This document shows, in pieces, positions 55,508 to 64,000 of a stretch of DNA of 64,000 bases; positions within the stretch are counted from its first letter, which is position 1, and each line of letters begins with the position of its first letter. Position numbers and translations under genes: made by a program. The stretch is from Basidiobolus meristosporus CBS 931.73 (taxonomy: Eukaryota; Basidiobolomycota; Basidiobolomycetes; Basidiobolales; Basidiobolaceae): the NCBI GenBank assembly GCA_002104905.1, contig MCFE01000316.1, positions 1 to 64,000 of the forward strand. The letters are read 5' to 3'. The notes under the pieces are model-generated. The model had not been told where the DNA came from. It was given only the letters and a program-made list of their open reading frames with translations, and searched no databases.

Positions 55508-57691
55508 TTTAGAAGACTATCAGGATATACCACAAGTGAACTGAGGCGATTAAACATGGCCTCTGAAGGGGCTCGTGCTTATATAGTGGAGTCTTTCCAC
55601 TTGGAGTCTGTATTATTTCGAGAGGGCTACGATGCGACCAATAAACGTCATGATATCTCCATTGTACAACAGCCGTCACCACCAGTTCATCCTCTACGCC
55701 TATTTGCTCTTGGAGCTTCGTAAATGACCGATCCAATTAGGAAGGTTTCACTGAGTCCTACGTACACACATATTAATTATTACTTACAACATCACCGCCC
55801 AGAAAAGGATTTTCATATGAAAGCGAGGGGAGCTCTCAAAATAATCGAACCCGCTTCTGCTAAACATTCCAGAGAATGAACCTCGGAGTTATTCAGGGTG
55901 CCGCCAGACGACACTATTCGGATGCCACGAAGGTGGCTGTTGTTGCTCGCTGGGCCCTGTTCACCGACATCCCAACCCAACCGGTGTCTCCGCGAATAAG
56001 CTTATATTCAACACATGCAGTGTCCAACCAACTGGTTCAGTTTGCCCTGTTGGGCTTATCATTTCGATGCATTTCGTTCCATTGCTGCTCGCATATACCG
56101 GAACGATATTCCCGTAATACGCTAAATGGCCATTTCTATTTCTGGAAGGATTTCTCTCGCAAGCGGATTGCTCGCCCAACGGCTCGCGGACGAAGATACC
56201 TTGCCCTACCAGCCGCATATAGCCAGGTTGTACCTGGCGTCCGTCCGTGTAGGCGGAGTGCTTCTGCGCAGGAGTTGGTGTGAGGGTGGCTGGTGCTCCG
56301 AACAGGTTTGAGAGAAAGGCGACTTGGCTTCAGAGAGATGCATCCTGTGAAAGGGATGCGGTTCAAGAAATCTGATTGATTCCATCCAAGAAAGGGAGGA
56401 AAATTTGTCGTGGAAAATATGCACGAAAAATCCCATGACGGATTCGCCGCAGGAAGTGGATTGGCTTCCTTCCCTTTTCTATACGAAGCGATTGAACTCG
56501 TATTGGCACCGAATCACCACCTCGCTTTCCATATATATGGCCCATATTGCTGAATCAATCAACCCAGGTTGCCGTTATCACCAGGCTGATCGGGTTTCAC
56601 ACGCTCATCCCTAAGGTAACCCCGAGAATTCATATCCGTTTTGAGAAGGCGGCGCCTGGGGTTCTATATGGGCATGCTGAGGTAGCGCGCATTCGGTGAT
56701 TTCCTTCAATTTAATATCACCCATGGTTGACCAGGGCCAGTGGTATTTTTCCAAATTTCCCATCCGAAAAACCCGATTGTTTGAGTGTGATCAAGATTGG
56801 ATTCGAGCATGTGATGTTCAGCCACTCTGCAACTTCTTCAATATGTTCCTATTTGGATGATAACCATTGTGGGGTCGATGGCTGATTACCTCGGGTGGCA
56901 ACATTAGTCAGGAAATGCGGTGTTTAAATCGACCCGGCCATATGAGGAAAGCCAAGCGAGATAGCGAATGAATTCGTCGTAGAAGCAACTCCATCCATCC
57001 TGAAGCTGCACTTGCAGTTCCCGTGCTACTCTTTGACTGGAATCTTACCCCACTCTTTCGATTTCCATATTTATTGACGAGCATTAAGACGTGGTCAATG
57101 AATGAGGCCCAGATGGCTTCTCCAGTTTGAGATCAATCCGAGCAGTGTAACTTACGTCAATATTCCAAATGGAGAGCTGGTTCATGGTCAGATGAGAGCG
57201 TTAGCCAGGGAAAGCAGCTCGGCCATTGCAGCTGTGCACCACACACCCTGTGGGTGTCTCATGCAGCCAGACTGGTTCACCATTCGTCCAGCTGGAAATC
57301 GCAGAGCTTTGTTCCATTCAGCATGGCGACAACCAAATTACCACTTGAATTCCGTAAGTATGCAATGGCTCGCTGGAGTTCTATTTTGAGTCAGGCGATA
57401 TCCATAATTGACTTGATTAGCCAAATCTGTCCCTGTCTACGTTGTCAGCTTCTTCAAGGGTTAAAATCGAGCAGGCCTTCGAAAGCTGTGTACAAGCGTT
57501 CCTGCTTAATCGATAATATATCCATGTTGATGCTTTCCCACAGATAAGCAACGCTTTATTAACGCTTCAAAATTTCGGCATATTGATCAGATAAATGATT
57601 AAGAGTTATATTGAGCTATGGTGGATACTAAATTCGTGTGCTCTCAGAAATGCGTCTAGGGAGAATGCAGTAATTAAGGACGTATTCTGGA
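55508..57691. other. Intergenic region (2.2 kb)
   Basis: Upstream of glycerol kinase and downstream of the queuine transferase gene. The longest plus-strand frame (55,876-56,283, 135 codons) includes ATKVAVVARWALFTD but no family is recognised and the rest is Arg/Ser-rich, so I do not call it. Other frames are short. No RNA gene or repeat is recognised. The glycerol kinase promoter must lie in its first part. Confidence 0.4.
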
Positions 57692-59191
57692 TTATAGATT
57701 ATAGTATATTTGCAAGAAATTGGCCTTCTTTTGCTTGAACGTGCCGTTGCCAATGCTTTCTCTGATCTGCTGGAAGAAACGCGAATAATGGTGGCAATTG
57801 TGGACCATCAGCAGAATAGATGCTAGCATCTCGTGGGTATTAATTAGATGATGGGTATAGCATCTGCTATGGTTTTGGCACGCAAAGCATCGGCAGCCCT
57901 CAAGAAGGGGCTGTTGATCGCTCTTGTTCTTGGGGTCGTTGAGATCGTAAGTAAGGTCCCCAGAACCAGCATCTTGATTGCCGAATTCGAATATTAGCGC
58001 AAGCCCTTTTTGAGTAGCATGATAAGGGAAGGAGGAATCAAACAGATCTATCCCCAAGGTGATTCCGGTCAAGATGTCATCTAACCAATTGTGTTAATTT
58101 AGTCACAATAATGCACCGCAAGTGGCACAGATACCTGGTGCACTAAAACCATAGCCAACTCTCGGCTTGTCTCTGGGTAGATGATCTAGGGAAATTTTAA
58201 GCAGCCTTTCTTTCTCCTCATTAGACACATCGAAGCTACGGGCTTCAAGGATATAGCCTAGGAACACAAATCTCAGTTATCGTATTCCTTGAGCGGTTCA
58301 CCATTCAACCAATACCATCGACATCTCTTTTCACCACCTCCTCAGCACACCTCTGACGCTCACGGTCATACTGAGAACCGACCAATACTCCAAATAAATT
58401 GATGCTTTCCTAAGGGTTGAGCAGGGTTCATCATTAGCTTCGATTTGTCTGCAGTCTGCTTGAACATTCACCTGTTTCTGCGCTATAATCGCATCCAACC
58501 ACCGCAAGGACCGGTCTACAGATTTGCGCGCACGTTTGGCGGTAGGGTTTTTGTCGACGACTATATCTGCCAGAGCTGCTGCAATATCGGGTTTGTATGC
58601 ATTGATGGTTCTTAGGTAATCTTCTGGAGTGATCTAAGCACCTGCTGAGTAAAAATTCTTGGCGCATCGATGGATAGCCGTTTACCTTACGCATACCGCC
58701 GTAGGTTTTTACAGAAATGTATTTCTCTCCGTTGAAGGGAGTTTCCTCGAGTTCAGAAGGATCCAACATATCAACAAATATAAGATAATCCTATAAAGAC
58801 ATAAATATCTACTTTTGGTGGGATTCTAGGTACGAAAGCCTCAGATGCAGTTGTTACCTCTAGGTTCAAGTATTTATGAATCCCAGGCTCAAAGGTAGCA
58901 GAAAGAGGTGGAAATTCATCAAACCTATGCAACGGGAACTACCTTTAGCAATAAATCTAAGGAACTAAACCCAACCCAAGCTTACAATTGGCAAAGTGCA
59001 ACCTGAATCCCGCGAATAGGTACCGAGCGGACCACGTCTGGGGTCAAATGAGGAGTAGTGCCGCGGTGGCTGTACATAAGGCAATTGGGAGTGTCCACTT
59101 GCAAATCTGAAACAGCCCTCGAGGTGTTAATACTGAGGATACCTTGGCGGATTCTTTCCTCCTCCTTCTCTACTTCAAAATGGAGAGGCAT
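57692..59191 (-). CDS. QTRT2: Queuine tRNA-ribosyltransferase accessory subunit 2
   Basis: Non-catalytic partner of the eukaryotic tRNA-guanine transglycosylase, which replaces G34 by queuine in Asp, Asn, His and Tyr tRNAs. Seven exons on minus: 59,191-58,986; 58,924-58,858; 58,790-58,686; 58,633-58,472; 58,409-58,316; 58,257-58,135; 58,080-57,692; all join in frame through GT-AG introns of 51-67 nt. About 380 residues. Matches: TPNCLMYSHRGTTPHLTPDV at the N-terminus, KYISVKTYGGMRK, ARKSVDRSLRWLDAII, LPRDKPRVGYGF, GIDLFDSSFPYHATQKGLAL and LLEGCRCFACQNHSRCYTHH. The Cys-x-Cys-xx-Cys with the later His (LLMVHN) forms the zinc site shared with the catalytic subunit. The start at 59,191 gives PLHFEVEKEEERIRQGILSI; an upstream ATG (59,212) is possible. 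Confidence 0.9.
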
Positions 59192-59493
59192 ATCTCGGCA
59201 ACACGATATCAAAATCTACACAAGAGAGAACTCCCAAATGCATAGGTCTCTGCCATCAACCACGGTCGTGGAGTGCCATCATGCCCCCAATCTCAGATAG
59301 CTTGAATATCAAAAAAAATCCGATATTTATCTCCCATAATTTCCAATAATATATTTCTTTATTTCGCATCAGGCTTATGCCACCTTCCATAGGCGCCAAG
59401 TCATTGACTCAATGTAATGTTGGGCGGTTGAGTCAGTAAAGCTTTACAAGATATAAACACCATTTACAGCGCGCTTCTTCGCAGCAGAAGATA

Positions 59494-61008
59494 CTAAGCT
59501 TGAATCACTCGCATATTGTTGGTGTTCCCTATACCCTCCTTGAAGCCCTGGATGACTATTACGGATTGTCCTTTTTGGACGAGGCCGAGCTTTAAACCCT
59601 GTTCGATGGCGAAGTCCACCCTGTTATCAACGTCCGATTGCCACTCTCTAGGGTCGGACTCCTTGACCTGGGGCTTGTCGTAGACAAATGGATAGCAACC
59701 AGAATGTAGATGTATTTGGCGCGCCACAGTTGGGCTTCGGGTGACAGTAATGATTGGACAAACCGGGCGATATTTGGAAATCAACCGAGCGGTGTTGCCG
59801 GTCTGTGTCAGCACAATGATGGCACCAGCGTCGGCTTCTAGCGAGGCATTGACAGCGGATGATGCAACTGTCTCGGTAGTATCAGTTGGTCGTGCAGTCA
59901 ATGCACGGAGCTCATTGAAGAGTGGTGGATAGCAAATAACCGATTCAGCTAGCTGGCATGCCTGGGCCATGGTAGTGACCGCCTCGATGGGATAATCGCC
60001 CTTGGCAGTCTCACCAGACAACATCACGCAGTCAGCACCATCCAGAACGGCATTAGCAACATCACTCACTTCGGCACGCGTGGGCCTTGGGTTATAGGTC
60101 ATCGACTCGAGCATCTGAGTAGCACATACCACTGGCTTCCCAGCAAGATTGCACTGCGCAATGATTGATTTTTGAGCGATGAACACTCGCTCACACGGAA
60201 TTTCAATACCCAAATCACCACGAGCGACCATCACACCATCGGTTACTTTCAAAATCTCAGCGAAATTATAAACCCCTTGGTAGTTCTCAATCTTCACGAT
60301 GATCTTGATGTGCTTCCCTTTCTCCCCTAGCACGGCCCTGATGTCTTGAACATCCTTGGCGGAACGAATGAAGGAGGCAAATATCATGTCGACGCCTTGC
60401 TCAACACCAAACTGTAGATCGGCTTTGTCCTTCTCGGAGAGTGCAGGTAGATCCACGTCGGTTTTCGGTAAATTAACGCCCTTTCGGCTACATATTTTCC
60501 CGTTGTTTAATGCTCTGACTTTGACATCATCGCTGCCAACTTCAAGCACTTCGAACGAAAGAATACCATCGTCAACATATATAATCTTGCCTTTTTCGAT
60601 CACTTTCGGTAGGTTCTTATAATCCACGTACATCCTTTCCCCGTTACACTTCTCCTTGAATTTATCGTCGGTAGTGATAAGCATTTCATGACCAGCGTTG
60701 ATCGGAGTCTCGACATCGTTCTCACATAGCCCAGTTCGGATTTCAGGCCCTTTTGTATCCAGAGCGATGCCGACTGGACTGCTTCCTTTGCTTGCACGAG
60801 CATTGGCAATAACTGACCCGTGATACTCATAGGAACCATGGGAGAAATTCATACGTACGATATTCATGCCAGCTTCCCGAAGCTTGTTCATCATCTCGAC
60901 GCTGTTGGTTTTCGGGCCAATCGTACAGATTATCGATGTCTTTCTTTTGGCTTTTGGCTGGACATCGATGTTTAGTCTGGATATCCAAGAAAGACGACTG
61001 CTCTCCAT
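59494..61008 (-). CDS. Pyruvate kinase
   Basis: Last enzyme of glycolysis: phosphoenolpyruvate + ADP to pyruvate + ATP, cytosolic. A single uninterrupted exon of 504 residues, the usual size; the lack of introns differs from its neighbours. Motifs: [67 protein letters not shown] (catalytic Lys and metal-binding Glu), [60 protein letters not shown]. The C-terminal effector domain contains [20 protein letters not shown] and ends TNNMRVIQA. The start at 61,008 ([17 protein letters not shown]) gives the common N-terminal extension of fungal enzymes. Confidence 0.95.
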   Translation of the reverse strand: MESSRLSWISRLNIDVQPKAKRKTSIICTIGPKTNSVEMMNKLREAGMNIVRMNFSHGSYEYHGSVIANARASKGSSPVGIALDTKGPEIRTGLCENDVETPINAGHEMLITTDDKFKEKCNGERMYVDYKNLPKVIEKGKIIYVDDGILSFEVLEVGSDDVKVRALNNGKICSRKGVNLPKTDVDLPALSEKDKADLQFGVEQGVDMIFASFIRSAKDVQDIRAVLGEKGKHIKIIVKIENYQGVYNFAEILKVTDGVMVARGDLGIEIPCERVFIAQKSIIAQCNLAGKPVVCATQMLESMTYNPRPTRAEVSDVANAVLDGADCVMLSGETAKGDYPIEAVTTMAQACQLAESVICYPPLFNELRALTARPTDTTETVASSAVNASLEADAGAIIVLTQTGNTARLISKYRPVCPIITVTRSPTVARQIHLHSGCYPFVYDKPQVKESDPREWQSDVDNRVDFAIEQGLKLGLVQKGQSVIVIQGFKEGIGNTNNMRVIQA

Positions 61009-61097
61009 TTGTCTGAAAATGTGCGTAAAAGGCTTTGGTAAAGAGGGTTCAAGAGGTAGAAAGGTGACGTTTGGATGATGAACCGGCCAACAAGGGT

Positions 61098-61403
61098 TTA
61101 TTTTATATCTTGAGCGGGTTTAGCGGGCTCAGCTTCATAAGGTCCCATGAAAGAGGCTACTTCGAGCCGTCCAATCGCCATCACCAAAGCTTGATCTTTG
61201 ACTATCATATTGCTTCCTACCTACAGGTCACGCTTCAAGCATTATGATTGTAGACAATCGGAACTCACATCAAGTACATCTGTCAAGGGATGGGGTATCC
61301 AATCACCAGCACTGACGTTATTGAAATTCTGAACCGTCACTTTATCCATGATTACGGATCCTTCGTAGTGGGCGAATTCGCGATTTGAACCACTCATAAC
61401 CAT
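61098..61403 (-). CDS. Small hypothetical protein, two exons
   Basis: Exon 1 (61,403-61,269, 45 codons: [40 protein letters not shown]) joins through a 48-nt GTGAGT...TAG intron to exon 2 (61,220-61,098: [40 protein letters not shown], stop). The 85-residue product is not recognised. Support comes from the clean splice sites in phase and even residue composition on both sides. Its stop is only 90 bp upstream of the pyruvate kinase start on the same strand, so it overlaps the expected pyruvate kinase promoter; either that promoter is very compact or this call is wrong. Confidence 0.4.
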
Positions 61404-62966
61404 ACGTAATCATAGAGTCAACCAATATCCCCGGGGTTCGTTTACCGAGCCTCCGCAAATGACCCAATGGATAGGATGGATGATCAACCTGGTAAAAACA
61501 TTGCTCTCCATAGGTGCGAGAGAAAACCGAAACATCGCCTTCAGCTGGTTAATAACCGATGACTCCTCGGTGCATCGATTAATCTATTGGCGGCGGTCAA
61601 TCATCACCGATTGATCAGCGGGGCTGATCACTTGACAATGCAGCGAATCACGGGAGAGTGTTCCGGTGGTAACCTAACTATAGGGAGCTTTCGTATTAAT
61701 AGAAATGATGGGGAATAGTCCGTTGGAATAATAGGACCACTCTAACATTCTATCTAGAAGTCAATTAAGTCTTGGATTATGCTGCATACAGCGCAGTTGT
61801 TTCACTATGCAATGCTCACGAGCATCCAAATCACCTATCAGTTAAATAACAAGCAGCAGAGGCATAAATTGTACAATGCTGGGAACACCATAAACGACAT
61901 TGCATATTATGTGGCTACTCGGGTTTGCAAGGCTCAAATACTCGATTATCTCATCTACATGGAAGATGCTCATGCGCTGAAGAACCAATCATCAATTGCC
62001 TCGCGACTCACGAGAGGTGGTACGCTATCACCCACGGCTCTCGTTACATCGTTCCAGATAGAGTTGGCTGGTGCAACCGGTAGTGGCCCCAGTAGACAAC
62101 AGCAACAGGGATTTTCGTCAATAATTCGTTGATGGTAGTCATACAACGTATTTTTCGAATCCTGTGAAGCTCACAATCACCATGTGCCACATCTCTGCTT
62201 CTGACAGATACGGGGCTGAGCTGAGCTGTGTATTAGCCACTTAACGCTCTTACTAAGTTCTCACCAGTTTGCTCGTGAGGAGTGTGGCTCACTCCTCAAT
62301 CCACATCACAATCCAAATACCGCTTACCGAGTTGGAATTCCAGACTCGGTGGAGGATTTTCGGGGATCGCCACTGACTCGGTGAGAAATCCAGAGCTAAT
62401 TGTCAATAGGAATCGCCCACCAGTTCACCACTTGATGTAAGTATTTAGTCCCAATCCCATGGCAACTTATTTGGCACCATCCACGATATCAATCATATTC
62501 TTCGACAAATCTGTCTAGAAAACAAAGCTTGACTAGACCGGGCGGAGGAATTAATTGATATCATATGAAATAGGCCAGGATCTAGTTTCTGATAGGTAAT
62601 GGCCGTTGATAGGGATTTTTAGTATCTGTGGTCACCGTTGCCTATCACTTGAAAAGCCTCCTTCGCTGATTATCCTTGCAATCTGTTTCAATGTATCACT
62701 GACCTAGACCTAGGATTACCATTTATTAAGGTGTACAATTGGAGTAAATGTGAGTATTAAGTGTATGCGTTGTATGATTGGTATTGCGTGGATTCAATGT
62801 GCCTATTTCAGAAATAGCTGGGATTGCACGGAGATGGCTACCACCAGATACAGGTTCTGTGGAAGTCAGGAAGCAGAAGGAGGGGTGCCTGGAAGGCCGT
62901 GGGGTGTGTGCATCGGTGAGGTTCATGGCTGGAGGGCGCATCCGACATGCTGGCTACAGTAAATGC
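61404..62966. other. Intergenic region (1.6 kb)
   Basis: A 117-codon plus-strand frame at 61,779-62,132 (contains NDIAYYVATRVCKAQILDYL and ends in a Gln-rich stretch) is open but not recognised, and no promoter or intron evidence supports it. Nothing else is identifiable; no transposon sequence from the left half recurs here. Confidence 0.35.
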
Positions 62967-63806
62967 TCAGTTCTCTGTAAAATACTCCTTCCCCTTCATT
63001 CTCATCCACTTGTTGGCCACCCCACCGAGCGAAAATGCCGGAAGGATGCGAATCATGCGGATGGCAGTGGACGGCCCGGTTTCTTTTCTTAAGAATGCAA
63101 TTCGCTGAGCCGAACTTGCCTCTGGCCTGTTGTATAGATCCAGGCCGGTTAGGTGGAGTGGGGTGGAAAGAAACTGAACCCCAACAGGAGTGATGAGTTG
63201 TGCAGCTATCTCACAGTTATCTCGTGACCAGCCTACATGCCCTTGAATCCACGGGGCCAACGCCGGTGGAAGGTTGAAAGAGGCGGCGATAGTCAAACAA
63301 TCACGCGCAATAAAACATCCGTAGGAAAGTGGGGGGAGCGGCCTGGGTTTGGCGCTGGATCCGAACCATTGCGCCAACAGCTTATCTCTCAGCAAACTTA
63401 GACCAATATTTGCAACGGAGGAAGTAACGAATTTCGGAAACTGCCATGGCTTATCATAATAGTTACAAACAGTTTCGGTCCAGTTGGCAATGGCATAGGT
63501 GCCCGAGTATACCGCAAACATGATCATGAACGTTGGCTGCTTGACGAATTTATGCGGGGCAGTAAACAAATCCTTAAGCCCCGCTCGTAGGCCGTCGCTA
63601 AGACTCTGACGACCGCTGGCGTTCGAAACGACCGACTTATCGATGATTGCAACCAACGGCGCAACGAAGGCCGAGGAAACCAGAGCGGATGATAGGTCGG
63701 TCAGTAGCAATCCCCGGTAATTGTACTTGGGCTCCTCGTTTTTTTGGATTGCCGTATTGGTTGACTGCTTTACCAGCGAGCTTGTCTGAAGAAGCTTGGA
63801 ATCCAT
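62967..63806 (-). CDS. Conserved fungal protein, probable mitochondrial membrane protein
   Basis: A single exon of 279 residues; the start chosen is MDSKLLQTSSLVKQ at 63,806 because the upstream extension (to 63,989) is poorly conserved in character. Recognisable stretches are YNYRGLLLTDLSSALVSSAF, VAPLVAIIDKSVVSNASGRQ, KFVKQPTFMIMFAVYSGTYA, NWTETVC, FIARDCLTIAASFNLPPALA and STPLHLTGLDLYNRP, ending RILPAFSLGGVANKWMR. This matches a family of fungal proteins annotated as mitochondrial 'sequence orphan' that is distantly like SLC25 carriers; the ending and the LHLTGLDLYNRP box fit that, but the canonical PxD/ExxK/R carrier motif is not evident. Several hydrophobic segments suggest an inner- or outer-membrane protein. 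Transported substrate, if any, is unknown. Confidence 0.7.
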   Translation of the reverse strand: MDSKLLQTSSLVKQSTNTAIQKNEEPKYNYRGLLLTDLSSALVSSAFVAPLVAIIDKSVVSNASGRQSLSDGLRAGLKDLFTAPHKFVKQPTFMIMFAVYSGTYAIANWTETVCNYYDKPWQFPKFVTSSVANIGLSLLRDKLLAQWFGSSAKPRPLPPLSYGCFIARDCLTIAASFNLPPALAPWIQGHVGWSRDNCEIAAQLITPVGVQFLSTPLHLTGLDLYNRPEASSAQRIAFLRKETGPSTAIRMIRILPAFSLGGVANKWMRMKGKEYFTEN

Positions 63807-64000
63807 ACCGAAAATGCCAATGAACGAGGTAAATGATATTAGGGATTGAGTGTGCTCGATATGCTTGAATGGAGAGTTTAAATGGAAAAGTAGTAGGGAA
63901 CAGATTATGACGCCGTGTTCGGTCATCTTCCTATTTATATATTTTTCTTGAGGTTGCACTTTAGTCACCGTTATCGAATTGGGCAACACCCATATTTGGA
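63807..64000. promoter_or_regulatory. Upstream region of the last gene
   Basis: About 190 bp reach the window end. The minus strand contains a TATATAAATAG-like stretch (63,930-63,942), a plausible TATA box about 125 bp upstream of the chosen start codon. This spacing favours the start at 63,806 over the one at 63,989. Confidence 0.4.

Noticed and set aside
55876-56283. 135-codon plus-strand open frame between glycerol kinase and QTRT2
   Set aside because: Composition becomes Arg/Ser-rich, no family is recognised, and no splice or promoter evidence supports it.
61779-62132. 117-codon plus-strand frame
   Set aside because: No recognised family, no supporting signals; could be chance in a low-GC intergenic region.

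Overview
The window looks like nuclear DNA of a fungus. The clues are a class IV chitin synthase, protein-coding genes broken by many short GT-AG introns (about 47-76 nt), a eukaryotic chaperonin subunit, and a mitochondrial cytochrome b fragment whose wording is closest to zygomycete-type fungi as I remember them. An early-diverging fungus is my best guess; the species cannot be named from the sequence.

The window has two compartments. Positions 1 to about 43,000 form an AT-rich graveyard of nested transposable elements with no intact host gene. The dominant family is a Tnp2 (CACTA/EnSpm-like) DNA transposon of about 5.4-5.5 kb. It has short CCCTATGAAAA inverted ends and a 3-bp target duplication. 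It carries a transposase gene and, divergently transcribed from a shared ~220-bp spacer, a second coiled-coil/basic protein gene (here 'ORF2'). At least five large copies (A-E, G) and several fragments are present. A and C are inserted into B, and C itself carries a rearranged Ty3 fragment and a Copia solo LTR. Three broken Ty3/gypsy elements, two broken Ty1/Copia elements, a DDE_4 (PIF/Harbinger-type) transposase remnant and two copies of a ~733-bp near-perfect palindrome (MITE/foldback type, ATT target duplication) are layered on top. One Ty3 copy has had the end of its RNase H replaced by a 5' piece of mitochondrial cob (a NUMT).

From about 43,000 to 64,000 the sequence is ordinary gene-dense euchromatin: an XRN1-like 5'-3' exoribonuclease that stops just after its catalytic core (-), a small unknown gene (-), a J-domain protein (+), CCT subunit gamma (+), class IV chitin synthase (+), glycerol kinase (-), the accessory subunit of queuine tRNA-ribosyltransferase (-), pyruvate kinase (-), a small two-exon unknown gene (-), and a conserved fungal mitochondrial membrane-type protein of unknown function (-). 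These are housekeeping genes (RNA decay, protein folding, cell wall, glycerol and glycolytic metabolism, tRNA modification) with no sign of an operon or cluster.

The most noteworthy features are the NUMT inside a retrotransposon, the palindromic MITE family and its likely transposase relative, the two-gene architecture of the Tnp2 element, and the XRN1 gene truncated at the transposon/gene boundary.
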